Origin: Anaerolineae bacterium
GTDB lineage: Bacteria; Chloroflexota; Anaerolineae; Aggregatilineales; UBA3940
Assembly (NCBI GenBank): GCA_016926255.1
Contig: JAFGOY010000079.1
Location: 1-56,306 of the forward strand
Length of the DNA stretch: 56,306 nt
Direction: 5' to 3'
Position 1 is the first letter of the stretch. Each line of letters opens with the position of its first letter. Position numbers and translations under genes: made by a program. The notes beneath the pieces are model-generated. The model was given only the letters and a program-made list of their open reading frames with translations. It was not told where the DNA came from and made no database searches. Positions 16,078 through 25,458 of this stretch are shown in pieces.

Positions 16078-17229
16078 TCACCCTAACCACTTCCTATACA
16101 CCCGGTGACGCTTGTACACTTCGGCCCCCGTCGCCTCCGCCAGATCAGCAAGCATCCGAGTGTTGTCTTCCTGCATCTGGACGATATCCACATGTTTGTA
16201 TGAGGAACCGAGAACCGTCTTGAACAATTCATCGTAGAGAATCGCGTTCGCCCCCAATCCCTGGTAAGCGGGAAGCACCGCGTTCCCGTTGAGATTCAAC
16301 CAGTCGGTGCGCCGACGTTCCAGAACAAGCGCCAGCCAGCCGAAGGGATACAACCGTCCTCTGGTGCGCTGAATCGCCGCCGACAGGTCAGGATAAGCGA
16401 AGCTCAAACCGATCAGTTCCTCGTCTTTGTTGAAGATGATTTTCATCAGTTCCGGCGTGGCGATGATCACCAACCGACTGATCAGTGCTTCGAGTTCCTC
16501 ATCGGGGATCGGCGTGTAAGCCCACACCGATGCAAAAGCCTGGTTGTATGCCTGCTGGATCACGCGGGCATATCGGCGCACCTGGGCTTTCGTTTTGAAA
16601 GCAGGCACGTAGAACCCTCGCCGCTCGCGGATTTTCTCCGCGATCCGCCGGATGCGCTCCGGGTAGAAGAGATCGGCCTGGGCGATATAACTCGATACGT
16701 AATCGACTTCTTTTTCCATACCGCCGACGGTTTCCCAGTGCTCGACGTAGTAGGCCGGATTGTACCCAACGCCCATCGCCGGACGATGCTCGAACCCGTC
16801 GACCAGCAGGCCGAGGCTGTCGCCGGTCAGGAAGCCTTTCGGCCCCACCAGCCGATCCAGTTCGCGCTGCCTCGCCCACGTCTCGACCGCATCGAACAGC
16901 AGTTGGGCAACATCGTGATTGTCGACCGCCTCGTAGAGATAGATCAGCGCATCCCGGTTGTGTCGATAATCGTTGTGCGGGCGATGCTCCAGTACAGCGA
17001 CGCGGCCAACAGCCTTTCGGTTTGCATCCCGAACCAGGTAGAAAGCGGCTTCAGAGTGCTTGAAGAACGCGAAATCGGGCCGGAAGCGTGCCCGCTCGCT
17101 GGGCATCAGGGGCGGCACCCATTGGGGAATATCTCGATAAATCTCAAAAGGTAAATGGATAAAATCACGAACATCGCGCCGGTTGGCGCGATTGACTTCG
17201 ATGACTTCTAGAGGGCTTTTTTCAACCAT
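16078..17229 (-). CDS. GNAT-like acyltransferase family protein, copy 1
   Basis: A 383-residue protein of the GNAT-like superfamily found next to diverse metabolic genes in many bacteria; the exact substrate is unknown. The N-terminal half holds FIHLPFEIYRDIPQWVPPL and a beta-strand region with VGRVAVLEHRPHN. The C-terminal half holds LNGNAVLPAYQGLGANAILYDELF, the pyrophosphate-binding style loop of acyl-CoA N-acyltransferases. It is clearly paralogous to the protein at 47780-48916: both share LPF-[ED]-[IL]-Y near the N-terminus, HRPA-x-GV-x-YN in the middle and an H-x-[VI]-YRK terminus. It lies 15 bases downstream of the universal stress protein gene, so the two are probably co-transcribed. 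Confidence 0.8.
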   Translation of the reverse strand: MVEKSPLEVIEVNRANRRDVRDFIHLPFEIYRDIPQWVPPLMPSERARFRPDFAFFKHSEAAFYLVRDANRKAVGRVAVLEHRPHNDYRHNRDALIYLYEAVDNHDVAQLLFDAVETWARQRELDRLVGPKGFLTGDSLGLLVDGFEHRPAMGVGYNPAYYVEHWETVGGMEKEVDYVSSYIAQADLFYPERIRRIAEKIRERRGFYVPAFKTKAQVRRYARVIQQAYNQAFASVWAYTPIPDEELEALISRLVIIATPELMKIIFNKDEELIGLSFAYPDLSAAIQRTRGRLYPFGWLALVLERRRTDWLNLNGNAVLPAYQGLGANAILYDELFKTVLGSSYKHVDIVQMQEDNTRMLADLAEATGAEVYKRHRVYRKWLG

Positions 17230-17244
17230 CGGCGGAAGCGATTG

Positions 17245-17688
17245 TTATTCGACTTCGTCAAGACCCGGAATCCAGACCTCGACCCCGGTTTCTTCTTCCA
17301 GGCTGGCGGCGACCTGCTGAAGACCCGCCAGCTTGAATGCGCTCTCACCTTCACCCGGTCGACCCAGGATCACCAGGGTTATTTCTGCCTCGTCGATGGT
17401 TGCCTTCAGTTCTTCGGCAAATTTACCATGCCGCACGATATACGTGGCTTCCACGTCCTGCTTCTCCGCCCTCTCAACGGCCATCGCCATCAGGAAGTCG
17501 GCCATCTGAACCATCTCGTCGGTGACCACGTCCGAACGTACCGCGTAGTGTGCACTTGCCATAAACTCCACGTCGACGACGTAGAAAAAAACCAGTTCGT
17601 CGGCCTGCTCTTTAGCACGTGTGATCGCCGCTTCCTGGTTTTTGATTGCAGCTTCGCCGCCGCGCGTTGCACAAAGTATTTTGCCCAT
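17245..17688 (-). CDS. Universal stress protein (UspA family)
   Basis: A 147-residue single-domain Usp fold: MGKILCATRGGEAAIKNQEA at the N-terminus, FFYVVDVEFM for beta-2, and VILGRPGEGESAF for the nucleotide-binding loop. The loop keeps the GRxGxG-S pattern of ATP-binding Usp proteins, with GRPGEGES here. Binding of ATP or AMP is likely but not shown. The ATG at 17688 has AAGGA upstream; a TTG one codon earlier is less likely. It precedes the acetyltransferase-like gene by 15 bases. Confidence 0.85.
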   Translation of the reverse strand: MGKILCATRGGEAAIKNQEAAITRAKEQADELVFFYVVDVEFMASAHYAVRSDVVTDEMVQMADFLMAMAVERAEKQDVEATYIVRHGKFAEELKATIDEAEITLVILGRPGEGESAFKLAGLQQVAASLEEETGVEVWIPGLDEVE

Positions 17689-17796
17689 CAAACGGTCCTT
17701 AGTGGCTTTCGCGGATAAATTTCTGGTCGATAGCAGTGCCTCTATCGATGAGTAAACTCAGTGTACCGGAAGGCATAACCACTGGCAAGAACGAGT

Positions 17797-20769
17797 TCAG
17801 TCAATTTCCACTTCGATTGTCACCCGCTCGCTCACCGTTGTATTTCCGGCGGCATCATAAGCCCGTAGCTCGATGAAATGCGTTCCCCGAGCGGTGATAA
17901 TCCACCGCTCGTTATAAGGAGCAACTGTGCTGATCGCAATCAACTGCCCATCGACATAAAATTCGACCCGATCCATCGAGATATTGTCCTGGACACTCGG
18001 CTGGATCGTCACAAACTCATCCGACAGGGTGTAGGTTTGCCGGTCATGAGGATAGAGAATCTCGACAGTTGGCGGCGAATTGTCAACTGTCAGCGGGATG
18101 ACGAATTCCTCCAGCGACGTGTCCCCCCGCACGACGGTCAGACGCAGACTGTACAGACCATCCAGTGTAAAAGCATCCCAGATACCGAGTTCTGCGTCAT
18201 AGGTTGGAGCAAAATGATTCGAGCCGATCTGTGTCCATTCGGTCGGGTTCAGTCCCTTTCCATAATCCAGTCGGTACAGTTGGAAGTTCTCATCCTGAGC
18301 ATTCCCCCGGATGGTCACCGCACCACGTACATAGCTGAATGGTGCTGGTTCGATGATCGCCACATCGCCATACGTATCAGGCGTTCCGACCACATCATAC
18401 TCGGTCGGTGGCTGCGGAATCCCCGCCTCACGAATCCAGTCGGCGGCTTCCACGGGGAGAATCATATAGACACGCTCCTCCACGTCTTCGGTAGGCGTAT
18501 AGACCGTCGCCAACAGATTCGTCATGCGGTTGACCAGGAACGGCTGGTAAACCGTATCATAGGCCGTCGGCTCATTACCGCTCTGGAATATTTCTGTTCG
18601 CGTCGGACAGTATTCTGTTGGCAGCATTCCTGATGTTTCGCAAACAGTCATTTCGACAATGTCAGCCGGTCGCTGCCATTCCTCCACCGGGCGATCCAGG
18701 TGCGCGTACTCCATCACCGCTTTCCACAGGGGAGCCGCCCCCACAATCGCCGGGAGATTGTCCATCGCCGAGTTGTCCGTGTTGCCCACCCATACTCCGG
18801 TCACGATCTGCGGCGTATAACCAATTGTCAGGTTGTCCCGGTAGTCGTTAGTCGTTCCGGTCTTGACCGCCGCCGGTCGGCTGAGTTGCAGGGAACTGTC
18901 CCGCCCTACACTTGGACGGCGGGCTTCGTCGTCGGCGAGGATATCCGTGATCAGGTAGGCCAGCGACGGCTCGACGATTGAGTTCTGCCCGAACGTCGCC
19001 CCTTTCCCGTATTCCCACAACACATCGCCGTCACGCGTTTCGACCCGTAATATCAGCGTCGGGTCGAGCGTCCGGAAACCCGGTCGGCGCTGGTCGAGCG
19101 GGGTTGGCATCCCCGACATCGTCCCCGTATTGGCAAAAACGCTGTAGGCATAGGTCATATCGTAGAGAGTCGTCTCCCCGCCGCCCAGTGTCAGCGAGAG
19201 GCCGTAGACATCCAATCCCCGGTCGAGTGTGTTGATCCCCATCGCATGCGCCGTCCGGATCACGTTGTCGACCCCCACCCAGTTCAGCACCTGCACCGCC
19301 GGGACGTTATACGAGTTCGCCAGCGCACTGCGGATGCTCTGCGGGCCGTGAAACTCCCGGTCGAAGTTTTCCGGCACATAGGGTTGGTTGCTGCCCGTAT
19401 CGAACGTTGTACGCACGTCGAGCGTCATCGTCGCCGGGGTATAGCCCTGCATGAAAGCTGTCAGGTAGGTGAACGGCTTGAAGGCCGATCCGGGCTGGCG
19501 TTCGGCCAGAGCGACGTTGTAATTACCCGCTATTGCCTCGTCATAATAGTCGAGGCTGCCCATCATCGACAGCACCTCCCCTGTATCGGCGTTCAACACA
19601 ACGACGGCGGCATTGTCGACATTGTGATCCCGCCCCTGGTGCTCTGCCGGTAAGGGGTGGAGATACTGGGCAGCCAGGCATTCCGAGCCATCCGAAACAG
19701 GTACGACAGTATCCGGGTTTTCTCCTGACAGGCGTGCGACGTAGGTTCGCGCTGCGCATTCTGTTTGCAGATACAGGTCGTAATCGAGCGTCGTATAGAC
19801 CACCAACCCGCCCCGGTAGACCAGGTCCGGGCCGACCAGTTCCTCGAGCTGTTTCCGGGCGGCAATCGAGAAGTGTGGAGCTAACAGGTTGAAGCGTTCT
19901 TCCGGCAGCTTGATATCCAACGGCGTCTCGTATGCCAGATCAGCCTGCCGCTGTGTGATATATCCCTGCTCGACCATTTCCTCAAGCACGAGTAGTTGTC
20001 GTTCCTTGGCAAGCGGGAGATTGTCAATCGGGTTCAACGCCGGTGATTGGGGGATTGCCGCCAGCATCGACGCTTCGGCCAGGTTCAGTTCGCGTGCTGG
20101 TTTGTCATAGTACACTAGCGACGCGGCCTCGACGCCGTAAGCCAGGTTGCCGTAGAAATTGGTATTCAGATACCATTCAAGGATTTGATCTTTGCTGTAC
20201 TCGTTGCTGATTCGGATCGACAGGATCAATTCCTGGAATTTACGCTCATAGCTGATCTCTGCCCGTTTTTCCGGGTCGATCAACACCTGCTTGACCAGCT
20301 GCTGTGTGATCGACGAGCCGCCCTGCACTGTTCCACCCGTCAGGTTGTTCCAGACCGCGCGGGCAATACCCTCGGCATCGTAACCGGGGTTCTCGTAGAA
20401 GGTCTTGTCCTCGATGGCAATCGTCGCATTGCGCAGGTCGGCGGGAATTTCCTGGAGTTCGACCCAGGTGCGGTCGCCGCCCAGCGGATCGATTACTTCG
20501 TAAAGCAGCACCTCGCCTGTTCGGTCGTAGATACGTGTCGTCTCGAAGTCTTCTTCAACGACGGTGATCGCCCTCGGTTCCGGAAGCTGCTGGGCATAGT
20601 ACGCATAGACACTGACCGCTGCCCCAATCCCGGTTACCGTCGTTGCCAGGGCCACTCCCAGCAGACTGATCACCGCAACCATCAAACCTCGCAGCAGCAG
20701 TTGTACACCCGTACGGGCCTGCTTCCGGCGCAGCCTTCGTTGTCGAACGATCTGGCGGACACTGGTCAC
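17797..20769 (-). CDS. Class A penicillin-binding protein with C-terminal Ig-like domains
   Basis: A 990-residue bifunctional peptidoglycan synthase. A basic cytoplasmic tail and a membrane anchor (about 27-52) precede the GT51 glycosyltransferase (about 75-250, catalytic Glu near 118 in AIEDKTFYENPG, and GGSSITQQLVKQ). The transpeptidase domain follows, with nucleophile in SAFK near 428, SYN, and KTGTT near 636. The last 220 residues form two beta-sandwich Ig-like modules ending in YDAAGNTTVSERVTIEVEID, outside the cell. The GT51 motif reads EN where EH is common. The start is a GTG with AAGGAG ten bases upstream. It lies 29 bases after the glycosyltransferase gene at 20799, so it may be read with the glycan locus. 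Confidence 0.93.
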   Translation of the reverse strand: MTSVRQIVRQRRLRRKQARTGVQLLLRGLMVAVISLLGVALATTVTGIGAAVSVYAYYAQQLPEPRAITVVEEDFETTRIYDRTGEVLLYEVIDPLGGDRTWVELQEIPADLRNATIAIEDKTFYENPGYDAEGIARAVWNNLTGGTVQGGSSITQQLVKQVLIDPEKRAEISYERKFQELILSIRISNEYSKDQILEWYLNTNFYGNLAYGVEAASLVYYDKPARELNLAEASMLAAIPQSPALNPIDNLPLAKERQLLVLEEMVEQGYITQRQADLAYETPLDIKLPEERFNLLAPHFSIAARKQLEELVGPDLVYRGGLVVYTTLDYDLYLQTECAARTYVARLSGENPDTVVPVSDGSECLAAQYLHPLPAEHQGRDHNVDNAAVVVLNADTGEVLSMMGSLDYYDEAIAGNYNVALAERQPGSAFKPFTYLTAFMQGYTPATMTLDVRTTFDTGSNQPYVPENFDREFHGPQSIRSALANSYNVPAVQVLNWVGVDNVIRTAHAMGINTLDRGLDVYGLSLTLGGGETTLYDMTYAYSVFANTGTMSGMPTPLDQRRPGFRTLDPTLILRVETRDGDVLWEYGKGATFGQNSIVEPSLAYLITDILADDEARRPSVGRDSSLQLSRPAAVKTGTTNDYRDNLTIGYTPQIVTGVWVGNTDNSAMDNLPAIVGAAPLWKAVMEYAHLDRPVEEWQRPADIVEMTVCETSGMLPTEYCPTRTEIFQSGNEPTAYDTVYQPFLVNRMTNLLATVYTPTEDVEERVYMILPVEAADWIREAGIPQPPTEYDVVGTPDTYGDVAIIEPAPFSYVRGAVTIRGNAQDENFQLYRLDYGKGLNPTEWTQIGSNHFAPTYDAELGIWDAFTLDGLYSLRLTVVRGDTSLEEFVIPLTVDNSPPTVEILYPHDRQTYTLSDEFVTIQPSVQDNISMDRVEFYVDGQLIAISTVAPYNERWIITARGTHFIELRAYDAAGNTTVSERVTIEVEID

Positions 20770-20798
20770 TGTTCAGACGCTCCTTGCCGGGATAAACT

Positions 20799-23195
20799 TC
20801 ACTCGACGGTCACCGTCGTCAGGAATAAAGTATCTCCCCACTCCTCACCCTCCGGGCCACTGACGGGTAAACGTTCGAGTGAGGGCCACAGGTAGACAAC
20901 CACGATAATTTGGTACTCCCCCGGCGGCAGATCGTCGGGCAATATAAATCCATAATTATCACGATACGGGTCTCCGACTATCCACGACGAAGTAGGGGCA
21001 AAACCCGCCGCCGGTTGACGATCCTGTTGAAGTATCGATTGTCCATCTGGCCCAAGCAGGTGAACCGAAACTGTGTAGTCTTCACTGATCGGTGCCTCGG
21101 TATACCATGATAATGATACCCCCAGCATATCACCCGGATGCAAGGTTTCAAAGTCCTCCACCTGGCGATCCGTCACCAGATCAAAGCCAGCGAGCAACAT
21201 CGAATCACCGAACAAAACTTCCACTTCGTGACGGTTTGGAACTTTGCCCGCCGCGCTTTTTAATGGCAGGAATTTAACAACTCGGCCAACATTGCTAACA
21301 TCGGTCGCTTCGACGAAATGGGTTTCCAGTGTCAGGTACCACTCCACCGGACGAATGGCCCAATCCAACCAGGGCGTGACATCCTCAACCAGCCAGATTA
21401 TCTGGCTATCGTAATACGTTCCCCCATGTCTAAACATCCCAACAATATCCCTGACATCCTCCCCAACCAATACATCGATGTCATCCGAAGCAACCGCCGG
21501 ATCGTCATCCTGATCGTAGTTTTCGCCAGGCGCATACGGCATACTGTACCATGTCGCATCCGATTTATAGTAGTTCATGAAATAAGGCACGAATTTCACC
21601 GATGACACCAACACGACATCATCCGGGCCGGTCTGTTCATCGAGATAAGCGACAATCGCCTTTAGCGTCTCATCAGAAGCCAAAAAGCGCGGATCGTCAT
21701 AAGCCTGCCACAAAACGAAAACAGCCGCCAGCAGGCTCAATGATGGAATACCCACAAAAGCCAATCTGCATTGCAGCGTTGACATCGTTCTGGAACGAAT
21801 CATCCAGACCAGGCCAACCGCCAGCAGGATCAGCCCGACAGAGAGCGTAGTGATCACCTGCCAGTTCACCCGATCGATAAGCCACAGAATGTCCGGTCTC
21901 GCCTGAGGCAGGTAGAGCAGTGATCCAATCGCCTGCGACCAGCGGAAGTTCCAGATACCCTGCCCGATCCAGACCGGCTGCCCGGTGTTCGCTTCCAGGA
22001 AATGATCATAGTCCAGCAGGTTGACGTACAACCCGCCGATCTGGATCACCACACCCCACAACGCCAGCACCACCAGAATCGCCTTTTGCCACCACAACCC
22101 GCCGTTGAGGAAACGATCTAACAGAGGAAGCACCGACACCATCAAGAAAGGTACCAGGGGCACCATATAACGTGCCCCCCATCCGGTGCCGCCAAACCAG
22201 ACCATACCCCGCACAGCCGCGTAGGTAAACGCGAAGAGTAAAACAAGCCCCAATATCAACCACGACTCGCGCCATCGTGAACGTGGCAGCGCCGCCGGAG
22301 CACCCAAAGCCAGCAGTAAGATAGGCGAATACCACCAGATCGCCTTTCCGGGACTGATCAAAAACCCTGCCATTCCTTCCAGAATGTACGACCGGTGCTT
22401 AATGATCGCCTCAAACCGGGTTAATATGCGATAACGCGATACGATGGCAAGAAACTGGGTGCGAAGAATGATCAAAGCGCCTATAAAAAGAATGGCAATT
22501 ACCCCCAGGCCGATCAATATCCCGGTAAACTGCCTCCGGCTCTTCTCATCGAATCTGGCTACTGGATAGGCAGTCAGAAACAGCACCGGTAGAGCAATCA
22601 GCACGGCTTCTTTGCTCAATAGAGATAGCAACGTCACGATCACCGCCAACCCCAGTGTAATCCAGTGTTTTCGTTTCTTATCGATGAACGCCTGCCGCCA
22701 GTGATTCCAGAGAAACGCCGCCCCGAACAGGCTCAACATTGTTAACGGTTCGCGGAAATATGTCTGTGTATAGGGCCAGACAATCGTTGAGAGGCCAAAC
22801 AGCAGCACTGCGACAACCGCCGTTCGCTCCCTATAGCCCAGATCGAGCGCATAGTAAAAGAGCAGGAACGCTGTCAGCACGGTGACAATCGGTGAGAACA
22901 GGAATAGCGCGTGAACATTCCCCATCCAGGGAATGTGATAGGCGGCCCAGTACAGAGGCACCGACAGCGCAGGCTGGGCCGGTTCGACATCGGTTGTTCG
23001 CACCCGGCTCAGGTAGCCGGTTTCGTTCAGCAGCAGGTTGCCGCGCAGCGCCATACTGTCAACCGTGTCGATGATAAACCTCTCGTCATCGGTTTTGGGA
23101 GCGCCAGAGAAGGTCAGCAGATACGCCAGGAATAAAAGACCGCCAAGCATCAAAGCCAGCATCGCTCGTCGGCGAGGTGTTGGAAGTTTTTCCAT
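20799..23195 (-). CDS. Polytopic glycosyltransferase (GT39/ArnT-like) with C-terminal beta domain
   Basis: A 798-residue membrane protein. The first helix is followed by APKTDDERFIIDTVDSMALRGN, where the acidic residues match the catalytic loop of GT-C enzymes (PMT/ArnT) that use polyprenyl-phosphate sugars. About 12 helices extend to residue 500, with TYFREPLTMLSLFGAAFL as a second family-type segment. The last ~280 residues are soluble. They include a beta-sandwich with the pattern VLFGDSMLLAGFDLV ... HPGDMLGVSLSWYT ... YTVSVHLLGPDG, often found attached to Chloroflexota glycosyltransferases. It starts seven bases after the WecA-like gene. Acceptor unknown; an outer-surface protein or glycolipid is likely. 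Confidence 0.8.
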   Translation of the reverse strand: MEKLPTPRRRAMLALMLGGLLFLAYLLTFSGAPKTDDERFIIDTVDSMALRGNLLLNETGYLSRVRTTDVEPAQPALSVPLYWAAYHIPWMGNVHALFLFSPIVTVLTAFLLFYYALDLGYRERTAVVAVLLFGLSTIVWPYTQTYFREPLTMLSLFGAAFLWNHWRQAFIDKKRKHWITLGLAVIVTLLSLLSKEAVLIALPVLFLTAYPVARFDEKSRRQFTGILIGLGVIAILFIGALIILRTQFLAIVSRYRILTRFEAIIKHRSYILEGMAGFLISPGKAIWWYSPILLLALGAPAALPRSRWRESWLILGLVLLFAFTYAAVRGMVWFGGTGWGARYMVPLVPFLMVSVLPLLDRFLNGGLWWQKAILVVLALWGVVIQIGGLYVNLLDYDHFLEANTGQPVWIGQGIWNFRWSQAIGSLLYLPQARPDILWLIDRVNWQVITTLSVGLILLAVGLVWMIRSRTMSTLQCRLAFVGIPSLSLLAAVFVLWQAYDDPRFLASDETLKAIVAYLDEQTGPDDVVLVSSVKFVPYFMNYYKSDATWYSMPYAPGENYDQDDDPAVASDDIDVLVGEDVRDIVGMFRHGGTYYDSQIIWLVEDVTPWLDWAIRPVEWYLTLETHFVEATDVSNVGRVVKFLPLKSAAGKVPNRHEVEVLFGDSMLLAGFDLVTDRQVEDFETLHPGDMLGVSLSWYTEAPISEDYTVSVHLLGPDGQSILQQDRQPAAGFAPTSSWIVGDPYRDNYGFILPDDLPPGEYQIIVVVYLWPSLERLPVSGPEGEEWGDTLFLTTVTVE

Positions 23196-23202
23196 GAGGT
23201 TT

Positions 23203-24234
23203 CTAACCAGGCTGTTGTTCTGATTCTGTGGGAGGCTGTTGACCGTTGAATTTCACTTCCAGCCAGATCAGCAGACCCACAAAAGCCGCGCCCAGGCCAA
23301 TCAGCACGATTCGCGCCTGGGGAACGGTTGCATCGCGCAGCATGATCGCGACCAGCCCCAGCCCGACCGACATCATATACAGGGTCATCACCGAACGCGC
23401 ATGGGTCATATTCAGAATGGACACCAGTCGATGCGAGGTGTGATCTTTTCCCCCCTCGTAGACTGGTTTACCCCGCCGGAGTCTGGATACGACCACCATC
23501 GTCGTATCGAAGATCGGCACCCCCAGCACCAGAATCGGGATCATCCATGTTGCACCCAATGGGCTGCCGACGAATTCCAACCGAATGCCCAGCACCGCCA
23601 GAATAAATCCCAGCAGCAGACTCCCGGCATCTCCCATGAACAGGCTGGCCGGGTTGAAGTTGTAATACAAAAACCCGACACTCGCGCCGAGCGTCGCCGC
23701 CGCAAGCTGCGCCACCGGTTCCAGGTTCTCGAACAGTGCCAGCACAAAGAAGAACCCGCTGGAAACCATTGACAATCCCGCCGCAAGGCCGTCCATGTTA
23801 TCCTGAAAGTTGATCGCGTTGCAGATGCCGATCACCCAGAACAGCGTCACGGCAATATTGAGCCACCGGGAATCGAAGATTTTTACCTGGATACCAACCA
23901 GGATCAGCAGCACGGTCGCGGCGACCTGCCCGATCATCTTGACCAGCGGAGAGAGACCAACCCGGTCATCCCACAGACCGAACAGGGTCATGATCGTCGC
24001 TCCCCCCAGTATCCCCAGTGTCTGGACAAACGACCGCGTGATCGCAATTGTCAGCGGGATCATGAACCCAAAATAGATCGCAATGCCTCCCAGCATCGGC
24101 ATGGGTGTACGGTGTACTTTGCGCGCCTGCGGGTTATCGACAAAGTTGACTTCTCTCGCGAAACGCCGCATCAGTGGAGTCGCCAGGAAAGAAATGACCC
24201 CCGATGCCAGAATGAGCGATATATATTTAGTCAT
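23203..24234 (-). CDS. Polyprenyl-phosphate sugar-1-phosphate transferase (WecA/TagO family)
   Basis: A 343-residue polyprenyl-phosphate HexNAc-1-P transferase with about 10-11 helices. Typical motifs are HRTPMPMLGG (41-50), the Mg-binding DD at 89-90 in LFGLWDDR, NFQDNMDGLAAG (Asp145, Asp148), FMGDAGSLLLGF near 200 and the basic DHTSHRL loop near 275. It attaches the first sugar-phosphate to undecaprenyl phosphate and so starts glycan assembly on the cytoplasmic face. MraY would show a different N-terminal loop and usually lies in the dcw cluster, so the WecA/TagO assignment is preferred. It lies between a GT4 gene and a polytopic transferase gene with short gaps. Confidence 0.93.
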   Translation of the reverse strand: MTKYISLILASGVISFLATPLMRRFAREVNFVDNPQARKVHRTPMPMLGGIAIYFGFMIPLTIAITRSFVQTLGILGGATIMTLFGLWDDRVGLSPLVKMIGQVAATVLLILVGIQVKIFDSRWLNIAVTLFWVIGICNAINFQDNMDGLAAGLSMVSSGFFFVLALFENLEPVAQLAAATLGASVGFLYYNFNPASLFMGDAGSLLLGFILAVLGIRLEFVGSPLGATWMIPILVLGVPIFDTTMVVVSRLRRGKPVYEGGKDHTSHRLVSILNMTHARSVMTLYMMSVGLGLVAIMLRDATVPQARIVLIGLGAAFVGLLIWLEVKFNGQQPPTESEQQPG

Positions 24235-24252
24235 CTTGTATTTTTGCCTGCC

Positions 24253-25458
24253 TTATCCGCGCCGGTCGAGCAGTTCTCGGTACAGGGTTCGGATATCGCC
24301 TATCAACCGCGCTTCGCCATACTGATCATGGGCCCACTGTCGAGCCTGTTCACCCCGTTCATCTTTCCCACGCCTGAGCGCCTTTCGAATACCTTGCGCC
24401 AGTGCTTTGGCATTTTCTGGTTCGACCAGTTCCCCGAATTTCCCCTCGCATAACAAATCCGGCACACCACCTACCGCCGTCGAGACGACCGGCACATCGG
24501 CGGCCATCGCCTCGATAATCGAAACCGGCGTGCCCTCATTGCGTGAGGCGATCACCACAACATCCAGGTCGGCATAGATCACGGGAAGGTCAGCCCGCCA
24601 GCCGGTGAAACGAACCACGTCCGCCAGTCCCAGGTCGGCAGCCATTTCTTGCAGTTCAGCCCGCCGCTCCCCATCGCCGACGATCAAAAACCTGACCTGT
24701 GGATTATCTACTGTGATCGCTCTGGCAGCTTCCAGGAACAGTTCATGTCGTTTAATCGGCACCAGTCGCCCGATCATACCGACCAGCGGGGTATCTGTCG
24801 AATAGCCTAACTCCGAGCGCAGTATCCCCCGCTTGGCGTCGAGATCGAAAAACTGATCCAGTGGCAGGCCAAGCGGCACCACCCTGATCTTCTCCGCCGG
24901 TGCAATACGATACCCGATCAGTTCTTCGCGCAGGCGCTCGCTGATCGTCAATATCACGTCCGTCCAGCGTGCCGACATCCGCTCAAGTGTCAGGAAAAGC
25001 TGCGTTTTGATTCGACCGAAATATCCGTGAAAGACATGCCCGTGAAAGGTGTGGATCACCACCGGAACCCGCGTCAGGCGGGCGGCCAGCCGCCCCACCA
25101 GTCCTGCCTTTGCCGTGTGCGTATGGACGATCTGCGGTCGATACTCGCGCATCAGCCGGGTCAGCGCCAGCAGCGCCCTGAGATCATCCCGCAGGGAAAT
25201 CTCCCGCTGCAGCGAGGGGATGATCACCGGCTCGACGCCCATCTGCTGCGCCAGATAGCCCATATCCCCTTCCTCCTCGCCGATCTGCCCGGCGGCCAGC
25301 AGGCTTTGAAACCCGGCATCGTTCAGGCCAGCAGTCAACAGCGAAACATGCACCGCCGGACCGCCGATATTCAACCGGGCGATGACGCGCATCACCCGGA
25401 TCGGTTCAACTTCCTCTGCCAGCGGTTGGGGATCGCCCCGTTTCTCTTCACGCATCAT
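24253..25458 (-). CDS. Glycosyltransferase family 4
   Basis: A 401-residue cytosolic GT-B enzyme. The N-terminal domain starts at IRVMRVIARLNIGGPAVHVS, where the glycine-rich loop binds the acceptor side. HTHTAKAGLVGRLAARL and HTFHGHVF are typical of GT4 members acting on polyprenyl-linked sugars. The donor-binding EX7E motif is in EGTPVSIIEAMA near 320. Retaining chemistry is expected; the sugar is unknown. The ATG overlaps the stop of the epimerase gene in an ATGA arrangement, indicating translational coupling. The next gene downstream encodes the lipid-carrier sugar transferase, so it probably adds an early sugar. Confidence 0.93.
   Translation of the reverse strand: MMREEKRGDPQPLAEEVEPIRVMRVIARLNIGGPAVHVSLLTAGLNDAGFQSLLAAGQIGEEEGDMGYLAQQMGVEPVIIPSLQREISLRDDLRALLALTRLMREYRPQIVHTHTAKAGLVGRLAARLTRVPVVIHTFHGHVFHGYFGRIKTQLFLTLERMSARWTDVILTISERLREELIGYRIAPAEKIRVVPLGLPLDQFFDLDAKRGILRSELGYSTDTPLVGMIGRLVPIKRHELFLEAARAITVDNPQVRFLIVGDGERRAELQEMAADLGLADVVRFTGWRADLPVIYADLDVVVIASRNEGTPVSIIEAMAADVPVVSTAVGGVPDLLCEGKFGELVEPENAKALAQGIRKALRRGKDERGEQARQWAHDQYGEARLIGDIRTLYRELLDRRG

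Noticed and set aside
23203-24234. MraY of peptidoglycan synthesis
   Set aside because: The gene is not near mur/fts genes and the motif pattern fits WecA/TagO-type transferases in a glycan locus.
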